Below the pieces are notes generated by a model. It made no database searches and was not told the DNA's origin. It saw nothing but the letters and a program-made list of their open reading frames with translations. Below, piece after piece: positions 46,573-56,300 of a stretch of DNA of 64,000 nt. The translations under genes were made by a program, and so were the position numbers. The stretch comes from Argyresthia goedartella (Eukaryota; Arthropoda; Insecta; Lepidoptera; Argyresthiidae): the NCBI GenBank assembly GCA_949825045.1, contig OX463814.1, positions 33,064,383 through 33,128,382 on the forward strand, read 5' to 3'. Each line of letters opens with the position of its first letter. The first letter of the stretch is position 1.

Positions 46573-47574
46573 TCATGTTGTCATTAATTTTAAGTCAATA
46601 GGCAATTTATTGTACAGGACAACGGCCTGGTACCTTGCACTGTGACTTGCAACTTGCAGTCTGGGAAATAGTGTCTCGATTTTTACATCTTTGCGTCTTG
46701 AATCGTTACGCACTTGTTTTTCTTCTGACGACTCGTACTTTGTCAAATTTTTCGCCAGGTTCACAAGTAATACAAGAATATAGAGACACGGTACTGTAAG
46801 TAAACCTAATTTAACAAAGTGCTCTTTGCACGTTTCCCACTGTGGTATTCTTACCATTATGCGTATCGCTCGCTTCTGACATATGGACGCCTTTTTAATA
46901 TTATATTCATAGCTATGACCCCAAAACATGATGCTATACCGTAATTTACATTCAACTAATGCATAGTAAACAGCTTTTAGTTGGTCTGAGCTTAGCTCAT
47001 CTCTTAAACTTCTCAAGGCATAACACGATGAACTAATAGAGCTTTCAATTGCTACTAGCTCATTTTTCCAGTTAAGAAAACAGTCTACATGGACCCCTAG
47101 AAATTTGACTGTGTTTACTTGTTCGATTGTACTGTCATTAACTTTAATCTCGAGAGCATCATCATTTCTGGCGGTGATTTTGAAAAGCATGACATTTGTT
47201 TTGCTAGGGTTTATGTGTAGATTATTTCCGCTGAACCACTCATTAAAAGCTGAAAGAGCTTTAACTACAATATTATTTAGTGTTTTAATGTCATCAGCAT
47301 AAATGATCGCATTTGTGTCATCAGCAAATAAAACAAGTTTAATGTCCGGACTTTTATTAAGTATGTAGTCTATTATATCATTTGTGAATATGATGAAAAG
47401 AACAGGTCCCAAAATGGATCCTTGTGGCACTCCCATTTTTATTTTAGATATATCGGATTTTGCCACTTTTTCCGTCCCATTTTTTACATATTTAATTTCA
47501 ACAAATTGTGTTCTATTTTTTAGATAGCATTTAAATAATTTTAGGGTATTTTCTCTAACGCCGTAGTGTTCCAA
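46573..47574 (-). pseudogene. Reverse transcriptase C-terminal part of LINE copy B
   Basis: A 333-codon open stretch with GVPQGSILGPVLF, LVLFADDTNAI and the thumb region (FLGVHVDCFLNW, YSIMFWGHSY). It lacks the N-terminal RT blocks in frame: the part upstream (47598-47909) is in other frames and has lost the conserved LIPIPK-type entry. The catalytic FADD box is intact. RT copies element RNA into DNA at the nicked target. Confidence 0.88.
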
Positions 47575-47597
47575 TTTGTTTATTAATAGTGTGTGGT

Positions 47598-47909
47598 CTA
47601 CTGTATTACTTGTACTGTAATGTGTAAAGTTTTTGCAGTTCTACAAACCAACTTGAAAGTTTTGGAATATTTTTTAACATAGTCATGAAATTTTCGTTCA
47701 AAGTTATAGGTTTTTTGATCATAAAGGTCATACAAGATAACACTACATTTACGAATTCCAAACGTTGCCCAGTCATTAAATTTAGATTTACCGTTGTAGT
47801 CACTGACTTTCTTTAATTTGAAAACTTTATTGAATTCTGTCTGAATAATGCTGAAGAAGTCTGAGTAGATTTTGTTTGGGTTCTGTTCATTAAAATCCGG
47901 TACTGGCAA
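47598..47909 (-). pseudogene. Endonuclease-RT linker of LINE copy B
   Basis: The frame encodes a segment (PDFNEQNPNKIYSDFFSIIQ, SDYNGKSKFNDWATFGIR) of the type found between endonuclease and reverse transcriptase in CR1-like ORF2. The conserved W.T.GI block is visible. Separated from the RT frame by a short frame break at about 47590. Confidence 0.65.
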
Positions 47910-48173
47910 ATTTATATCTAAGTTTTTCGTATATGTCTCTAGTCTATGGGATGTAATAGGCCTATAAAATGATGGACCAGTCTTATCCTTAATAGCAATT
48001 GGGAATGAAACTGTTTGACCACTGTGATCGGAAGGTAAGCAGTTAATTACACTTTTACTTGTGAATGCACAGTCACAAAAAACGTTATCTAAGCAAGTTT
48101 GGCTGGTAAGTGTAATTCTAGTCGGCTCTAGAAAAACATGACATAAATTAAATGATTGGAACAGAGTTATTAA

Positions 48174-48644
48174 TCATCGCTTCAGTGTTGTATCTACAAG
48201 TAGATCTACATTAAGATCGCCACAAATAATTAACTTTTTTCTGTTATTACAAAGTTCAATGAGGGCTTCCTCCATAATTTTCTCAAATATTTCGAAATTG
48301 CGGTCTTTTTTATCCCTCGGTGGCCTGTAGACACAAACAATAATATGGCTATCTAACTCGACACAGGATACCTCTATTTGTCTTTCAACAGTAAGTGCAA
48401 GAATATCTTTCCGTTGTTTCACCTTAATATTATTTTTCACTAAGATTAAAGAACCACCTCTATCAGCAGTCTTTCTATTGTAACAACTGACAATTTTGTA
48501 ATTATTTATGTTAAAAGACATCATATTTTCCTTCAACCAGTGTTCTGTAACACAAATAATATCAATGTCAGAATTTTTTAGAAATAATTCTAATACATCC
48601 AATACATTCTTTGCCAGGTAGCCCTTGGATGTTTTGATGGGCAA
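48174..48644 (-). pseudogene. AP-like endonuclease of LINE copy B
   Basis: Contains IDIICVTEHWLKENMMSF (Glu of the TEHWL block), DRGGSLILVK, VCVYRPPRDKK and ICGDLNVDLL (catalytic GD.N block). It lacks the N-terminal N-box in this frame and is followed by a frame break towards the SDH block (about 48000-48035). The enzyme would nick the target site. Confidence 0.82.
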
Positions 48645-48863
48645 TATTTAACTGGGGCTTACATTTTGACATATTTAGTGGCTCTTGTATGCTAGAGATT
48701 TCCTCTATTGTCTTATGAACTAATTTAAATTACTTGGAACAGATTCCAATGTTGCATGCAAAGTAAAGGTGAATTCCCAATAGGGGTGCATGTCATATTA
48801 CTCTTAACATAAGCTGATGTCAAGTTGAACTTGGTTAAACCAACTATAGCTGCGTCGTATATA

Positions 48864-50320
48864 TTATAAGCTAACAATATAGCTACCTACTAATTTTCTA
48901 TATTTATTAGACAGGTACAATGTATCCTGTGTCAGAGTAAAGTTATGAATAAATTTATTCATGTCGAAATATAAAATAGCATCGCTGTGATGACATGTTA
49001 AGTTAAATAAATGTATATTCATTCTAAGCACAGATTTGTTCTGTAGTTCAGTCAAATTACAGGCATGTGGAAAATTGCATAGTATAAATTTGCATTTCAT
49101 CCTACTATTTAAGTCTTGAAGTGTTTCAACACTTTTATTCAAATCATTCCGACTAATGTTTGAATGATTTCCTACCATAATTACAATAGTGCTGTACTCA
49201 TCATAGATACCGCGACTAATCATCTTCACTAGATATAAAAATGAACTATTTGGACAGCAAATGTTCGTTACTTTTTGGTTAAGCCGGTTATGTGATAGAG
49301 GCCCAAATCCTGCACCTACTTTGTAGGAGAACAACAGAGTTTTCCTCTGAGCACATATTTTGGTAGCTGGCGGTACACGAGTGGAGGTGAGTGGCGGGAC
49401 ACACGTGTTGGAGTGCGGTTTGATGCACGTGGCGGCGGTTGGCGCGGCATTCGCGGAGCGAGCGTCGCAACGTGCGCAACGGCGAACGGCGCGGCCCTCG
49501 GGGCAGCTTGCGGCATGACACACGCCTCAGCAGGGACAGCGAGCGGCGCGGTGCTCGTGCTGTTGAGCTGCGAGATGCCTCCTCGTCGACGACGGCGACG
49601 CTGTTTTTTGGTTGGGGCAGCGGTGGACGCTGCAACACTCTCGTTGAGGGGGGTCGAGACCAAAGTTAGTGATGTGGGCTCGTCGTCCTTGCTGGTCTCA
49701 TTCTCCTCATTCTCAATTAGAATGCCCACCAATTCCGCATTCTGGCGTTGTAGCTGAACTAACTCAGACGTCGCGGCTCTGAGTTCTGCTAACTCACTTT
49801 GTTCTTTGGCATAACAATGTAGTGTATTTGCTAGCAGGTCATGTAGATGCTGGATTTCTACTCGGGCATGTTGAAGGTCCGACTGTAAACCTACATTTTT
49901 TCCCCGGAGCTCTTGCATTAAGGAGATTCTTAATATTCTGTTTGATTGCCGTTTCAAGGCTAATTTCAGTAGTTTTATATTACCTCTAGTTTTCTTCATG
50001 AATTTATTTAATTTAAAATATTTTTTAATTTTTCTGCTGCTTTTCTGCATGGCTTGAACAATAGTGCTTAGGTTGGCTACTTCTAGTTCTTGTTGGATAG
50101 AGGTAATGTGGCGCGATTCATTGTAGTCTTTTTCTATGCACATATCAGTCAACTTCAAGTTTGCCTCATTAAGTTGGTATTGGAGGAATTTACTGCGGTC
50201 ACAAGCAGAAGCAAGGTCAGTGCGCAGGGTGTCAAAAGATTCCACTAGTTTTTCCAATCTTTGCATCTCATTTTGCGACTCCTCGTGTGTTTCTCGCAAA
50301 GTAGACAGTGTAGTGCTGTT
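48864..50320 (-). pseudogene. ORF1 of LINE copy B: coiled coil, Arg-rich patch, esterase-like domain
   Basis: 50320-49316 encodes a long coiled coil with heptad-like Leu spacing (about residues 15-220). An acidic patch and an RRRRRRGG basic patch (residues 250-258) follow, then a Pro/Arg/Ala-rich tail. The adjacent frame (about 49340-48864) continues with VTNICCPNSS, TIVIMVGNHSNISRND, KFILCNFPHACN and ILYFDMNKF. This layout matches the SGNH/esterase-like domain of CR1-type ORF1 proteins. The nucleophile Ser of a GDS motif is not visible, so catalytic ability is doubtful. A frame break at about 49320 separates the halves. ORF1 proteins bind element RNA. Confidence 0.65.
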
Positions 50321-50324
50321 ACCT

Positions 50325-51824
50325 ATGCTCTTCACGGTTTTTGTGACGCTTCCGAAGCGGGTTATGCCGCAACCGTTTATTTAAGATGTGTTGAATGCCA
50401 TGATGTCTGCTCCGTCCACCTTTTAATGGCCAAAAGTAAAGTTGCCCCTATTCGCCTCACAATTCCAAAATTGGAATTACTAGGAGCTTCGCTCTTAATA
50501 AAATTAGTTCAACACGTTGTTTTGTGTCTTCAGAAGTCAATTGTGTTGGATGTAATATATAGTTAGACGGACAGTAAAATTGTCCTAGCATGGATAAAGA
50601 CCCCCCCCCCCCTCATAATTTACAAACCTTCGAAGCAAATCGTGTGTCCCAGATTGTGAATGCGGAAATTCCCTCTGAGTGGCGTCATGTACCTGCACAG
50701 TTAAACCCGAGTGATTGTGCTTCTCGTGGCCTTACTGTTTCCGCCCTTATTAATCATTCCCTGTGGTGGTCTCCTAAATGGTTAAAATTGCCCTCTAGTT
50801 CCTGGCCTCAAATAGATAAAACCAATGACATGATACCCTCTTCACTTCCCGGACTCCGCTGTTTGGTAACCACATTGTCGAACCCTTCCCCACAATCAGA
50901 TTTCCTGTTAGAGCGATATAGTTCCCTTAGTAAGTTGGTTAGCGTGATGAGCTATCCGTAGATTTATAAACAACTGCCAATTTCGTGATGCCCGTGTCTC
51001 TACACCCTTCCCTACGTTTACCGAAAGAAAAGACGCTCTCCTAACCTTAGTCGAAATTTCCCAGTGTAGTTCTTTCCCTGAAGAGATAGCCTCACGTGGT
51101 AAGTTGATCCGTACCTCCCTAAGAAGTCTTAACCCCTTTATTGACGAGAAAGGAATTATTAGAGTCGGAGGGCGCCTAAGAAATTCTGACCTACCCTATG
51201 AAGCTAGACACCCTCTCCTTCTATCCAAAACTGGTAATTTTGTAAAGATTCTCATGATAAATTGTCATGCAGGTGCTAATGCTCTACAAGCCATCCTAAG
51301 TCGAAATTTCTGGATACTCTCTGTACGTAGAGCCATACGATATGTCATCTTCAGACGTTCCCCTTGCTATCGCCTTAAAGCAGCTACTTCCCAACCCCCA
51401 AAGATAGAATAACTGTGGTCCGACCCTTTGATGACGTAGGTTCCGATTTTTGCGGCCCCCTTTATACTAAAGTACAGGCCTATCGCAATAAGAAAATAGT
51501 GAAGTCCTATCTGTGTGTTTTTGTATGTTTGTCTAAAAACGCAGTTCATTTTGAATGTGTTACTGACCTTACCGTTTTTACTGACTTGTTTTGCGAGTCG
51601 CCGAGGAGTCCCGAGCCTAATTCGAACTGATAACGGTAGAAACTATGTGGGTACAAATAATTAACTCAAGGAGTTGTACAACTTCCTAGACCAAAACAAG
51701 AACGTTATCGGTTCTGAGTTATCAAAACAAAGTATTGATTGGGTATTTGATCCTCCCGTTTGTCCTCATTGCGATGATATTTTTGAAGCTGCCGTCAAGT
51801 CCGCTAAAAACCATCTCTTTAGTT
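50325..51824 (+). pseudogene. BEL/Pao retrotransposon pol, 3' part (RNase H, integrase)
   Basis: Continuation of 42422-44211. RNase H-like block (LHGFCDASEAGYAATVYLR), then HVPAQLNPSDCASRG and LWWSPKWLK. Integrase zinc-binding region (GIIRVGGRLRNSDLPYEARH), then the core (DDVGSDFCGPLY, LCVFVCLSKNAVHFECV, RTDNGRNYVG) and DIFEAAVKSAKNH. Frames change at about 50575, 50960, 51410 and 51630. It ends at 51824 against a LINE scrap, so the integrase C-terminus and 3' LTR are lost. Integrase inserts the DNA copy into the host genome (family knowledge). Confidence 0.87.
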
Positions 51825-51985
51825 ATTTCTTAGGTTAACATTACAGCTATCGCTAAGTTTGGATAATTTTGTAACGTTCTTGTGTACATACATTATATTT
51901 TCGAAAATAAATTGACTTGCCACAGTCAGTATGTCAATTTCTTTAAAAAGCTCTCTTAAGGAGTCTGTTCGTTTTAAATTATAAA
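51825..51985 (-). mobile_element. 161-bp scrap of the CR1-like family A
   Basis: The frame NLKRTDSLRELFKEIDILTV, followed by ASQFIFENIMYV, matches positions 12940-13090 of the P-element insertion. It is cut on both sides and joins BEL/Pao DNA at the left and Gypsy DNA at the right. Confidence 0.85.
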
Positions 51986-52110
51986 ATAAGGGCCCCATAA
52001 AGTCCAAATGAATTCTTGCCCAAGGACGGGTGCGCCACGGCCACGGCACGAGCACGTGGCAGGGCGGGGCGTCGGCTTGGCTGCGCTGACGCCACACTCA
52101 CGACATATCA
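51986..52110 (-). pseudogene. Gypsy integrase fragment
   Basis: The frame PWPWRTRPWARIHLDFMGPLF is the start of the Ty3/Gypsy integrase core (usual form W..P..PW.R.H.DF.GP), preceded by CHVLV. Only about 40 codons remain. Confidence 0.7.
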
Positions 52111-52174
52111 CCTCGACAGCCTAATCTATTCCCGGCCACCACACGTAACTGCGTGCAATCGATTAGGTCCTCAC

Positions 52175-52685
52175 GAGCAGCAAACTAGAAATTCGGGAAA
52201 GCAGATCAAAGCACTGTAAAATCACCAATTTTCATAACTCCCGAAAAACCAAATGTAAAAAAATCTAAACCAAAGTTACAAGGCACGCTCATTTTAGGGC
52301 TAATGCAGGGTTATTTTACACACATCGAACTTATTAAATTGGCAAGTTATGAAGCTTGATTAGATAACTACAGCTCAATTAATAATCATTACAATGCATA
52401 GTTCAGTTTGCGCCCCTATTATTGGGCCCTCTTTTATTTTATTTGTATAATATACGTTTTTTTTTGTTATATAGGTATTCATGTATACATCTAACAAAAA
52501 ATACCATAAAACAACTGAATATGAAACAATTAAACATTACCAAAAAATATTGTAGATGCAAACAATTGCATTTTTCATAACATTTTTTGTGAATGTTTTA
52601 AATAGCAGTGACCTAAAAGAGTCCTTGATTTTGTCAATCCCTATGTTAAATAAATATTTAACACTAGTACCATCACCACTCTAGA
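52175..52685. repeat. Dispersed 520-bp repeat, copy 2
   Basis: Direct match to 30965-31478. Its right end directly precedes the duplicated 5' flank of the odorant receptor. Confidence 0.75.
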
Positions 52686-53337
52686 ACGGTGTGTCTCAAT
52701 CTGTAAATCACAGAGTAAACAAATATTCACAAGACAGACAGGTTGTTAGAAATCAGACAAGAGAAACGACGAGACGAATGGTTGATTTATTCATTCACAT
52801 TGCTAAAGAAACTTCGTGAGAGTGAGTCTATAATATTAAAAATCGATTATTGATTTTATCTTTGTTAAACAATTTTTGCAACCATTTTTCTATCACAAAA
52901 ATTTAATGTCAAACTCTGATAATCTATGTGCAGGAATTTTGTCAAAATTCGAATTAGCCTAAAAAGTTATTTAAAAGGACAATTTACAGCTTTTTTACAC
53001 GTAATTAATGCGTAAGTGTTTAAATTAAAGTCTATAACTTATTATGGTAATCTAAATTGCGTGATTATGTAACGTAACGTCGTTAATATGATCGAGTGAT
53101 ATTTGTTCACTACTTAGCTCAAGTAAGAATTAAAAATTGAAGTCACATTAATTTAACTTTTACGCACGGTCTGGACCCAGCCGGATAAACCTCACCCGCT
53201 GAATGTCTTTAATGGTTATTTGTTATTCATACCAATTACATAAGGATTGATTGAGACAGTCACACAGCACAAGGTCTCACAAACTTCTGTATCGCGATAC
53301 TCAATCCACGTGAGTTCTTGCGCTAAATAAAATAATT
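52686..53337 (+). promoter_or_regulatory. 5' flank of the odorant receptor gene, shared with the upstream duplicate
   Basis: Matches 39150-39803 over its whole length. Conserved blocks include CAGAGTAAACAAATATTCAC, GACGAGACGAATGGTTGAT, AACGTCGTTAA.ATGATCGAGTGAT and CAATCCACGTGAGTT just before the ATG. This is the region most likely to hold the promoter and 5' UTR. No TATA box or initiator can be fixed with certainty. Confidence 0.45.
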
Positions 53338-56300
53338 ATGGATATGCCAATATATGACTCATTGCAGAAAATCGTTAGCACCCTGGCGGTATTTGGATAC
53401 ATGATGCCAATAGTCAAAGTTAACCCACTAAAGGCACAAGCATACCGTTTTTCCAGAATTATGATACTTGTTGTTTTATGTTTTTATAATTTCCAACAAA
53501 TAGTGAACATGTATCGGGTAAATACTTAGAGAATATATTTACACTTATGGCTGTGCTCCTAATAAAGTTTTGTAAGAACTGCCGCTTATCGACAGACCGT
53601 GAATTTAATCTGATTATTTTATATTTGAATTATTTTCGAAGGTACGACATGATTTGAATTTGATTATTGACAATGCATACACAATGGTAATAACCACTCA
53701 TGCTACAATACGAATGTCAACGTTCCAGATCTGCTGGAAAGATTTTGATGATATCAAAGATGTCTTAAATGGTAATTTAATGTAATTAATTTATATAATA
53801 TAGCTAGTTCCATAGATTTGCGAGCGAATAAATTGTGCGATGAGCCAAATGCTCCCGAAAAATAACATTGACCATAAAAAAATAAGTTCGACTTAAGAAG
53901 GATGTTTAAATGTGTGAGATGTTGCTGTTTCTGGTTCCCATGATTCAGGGTATCTAAGTGTGGGGTCAGAAGCAATGTATGTCTAAAATTTTTTTTGTTT
54001 GTAATGTTTCGGTAAGTTTCAAAGACCATTTTCGTTCTGGATTTGATAAAGAGAAGTGTTGCATTATTGTTGGGCAATATTGGATAAGAGTCCTTTGTGG
54101 AAACGGCGCGGTAGGCCGCTCACTGGGCTAAGCAATGAGAATAGCCGAAGCTTTGTCAAGCGTCACGAATATCCGATGCCCCCTCCTGAGAGAAGTACGA
54201 GGTTAGTGTGATGATAAAATACGTTAGAAAAGTTCAAGGCCGAATTTAGAGCCAATTAAAACGAAGATTTATCAGAAAACGTGCCTATTTAAACTAAACT
54301 CGCAATATTTAGGAATCGTTCGATACCGCACAAACCGGACTTACCATCTTATCTGACTTCTTCGAGGCGAAAAAGCTTAAGACTTCTTAAGAAGTTTAGA
54401 AGCTTTGACGCGAACGGTACCGACCTCTTCAGATCATCGTAATGAGCAAGATAGACGAGCTGGCAGAAGGAGAAAGTCGTGGTCCCGCAACATCAGGGAA
54501 TGGACGAAAGTGGCCAGCAGCTTCTGTGCTCGGCTTAGAACAGAGAGAAATATAGATAAATCACCGCCAACCTGTAGTAGTGGAGAGGCAGTTAAAGAAG
54601 CAGAAGAAGTGTGCTAGTAGCTCAGTATATAAAGTATCAAAAAGTGATTAATCTTACATTAATTTCTACAAGTTTTTTTCCAGGATCGTTTGGAATGGTG
54701 TGGGGGGACAACTTTTGGTGGCCCACAAACCTCGAAAATTTCGCCGCTATAGCGATTTTATGCCTAAATTACTAGTTTTACCACATATTCCGTAATTGTG
54801 TAGTAACATCACGAAAAAAAATCATTCAAGAAAAGATGCGAAGAAACACATCTTTCGGTTTTTAAAAATGGGCCATTCTAAAACAAAAAAAAACGGACTA
54901 CTTTTTATTTTATTTTGTGCAATTTTAGGCTATTTTAAGAAACTAAGTAATTTGAATATTTCGGGTAGTGGATGTTTTTATTTTATAATTTTTAAAATAA
55001 CACCCTCGTGACATCACTTAAACACAGTGTATAACTAAAAAACTATAATATCAATATTTGTTATCGTTCCAACTGACATCTGCGGTATCGACTGGCACGA
55101 AATTGTTAATAATTGAAATTATTACAGAACAGCCAACTTAACGGCGAAGGTATTTTGAACAAACTACGTCGTAGAGGACAAACGAAGTACAATATGTTTT
55201 TACAGATATTTCTGTAATCCTGTAATATTTTTTGGTAGGAATAACGAAATTTAGTTAGAAACACAATTATCTCGAAATGATTTTTTCAGTTTGGTACCTT
55301 TGAATTTGTTTTACATGACCCATTGATTACTAAAGCGGCACTAAAAATACGTGTATACTTTGTAAAAAATTAAATTGTCTACCCGTTACGACACTTGAGA
55401 TATAGCCCGCTAATAGACAGATGGAAGAATGGACGTTTGAATAGTCTTCACAAAAAGTATAAAGCTAGTAAGTCTCAGTGTGATTATGAAACGTTCTCTA
55501 AAAGTAGAGCCCTCGTCAAGAGCAAAATTGTTATGAGGCATGACCAGTTCCTAGCAAGAGTTCAAGCTCAACTTACAAAGGATCCGAAATCTTTCTGGAG
55601 CTACGTCAAAAACAAACGTTCTAAACGTAGTAGTCCAACCCGTGTCACCAAGAATGGCGTTGCTATAGCCGACGAGGTATGTGCACAAGAGTTCGCGAGA
55701 TATTTCGAGTCTGTCTACGCTGAGGTGCCACCGCGGTTGGACGCGGAGGCGGCTTTGAAAGGGAGTGGGAGCGCCCGGGTGCACGTCGCACAGCTCACAC
55801 TCAGAGATGTGCGCGCTGCCCTGACTCAGCTAAAGCCAAAGCATTCCGTTGGCCCTGATGGCATACCACCTTATTTAGTTAGGGACTGTAGGAGGGTGCT
55901 GGACAGACCGTTGCTCTACCTCTTCAACCTGTGTCTGGAAAGCTCTGAATATCCCGATGTCTGGAAGATTACGAGAGTTATTCCAGTACCAAAAGGTGAA
56001 ACAGGGTCGGATGTCAGTGGCTACAGACCAGTAGCGGTTCTGTCCACGTTTGCAAAGGTCTTTGAGTCGGTGTTACAACGTAGTATATACCTCCAGATGA
56101 GGGAGCAGGTTTCGGACGCACAGCACGGGTTCCGACCAGGCCGTAACACCGCCTCTAACCTTCTGTATTTTGTGTCTTACGTAACGCCTCCACTTGATGC
56201 GCGGGGGCAAGTAGATGTCGCTTACTTCGACTTTAGAAAGGCCTTTGATACAGTGGACAACGACGTCCTTCTGGAGAAGTTAAGTGGGGTCGGCTTTACT

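Larger units (their letters stand above)
46255..50320 (-). mobile_element. CR1-like LINE, copy B (different family), long copy with ORF1 and ORF2
   Basis: A T-run of about 43 on the plus strand (46257-46300) is its poly-A tail. Minus-strand order: ORF1 (50320-48864), endonuclease (48644-48174), linker (47909-47598), RT (47574-46573). The 5' end is cut inside ORF1 against BEL/Pao DNA at about 50320. CTGTTA occurs on both sides (about 46247 and 50310) as a possible target duplication. It is nested between copy A and the BEL/Pao remainder. Confidence 0.85.

Noticed and set aside
49413..49757. Plus-strand open frames of 76-114 codons
   Set aside because: Antisense to the GC-rich part of LINE copy B ORF1.
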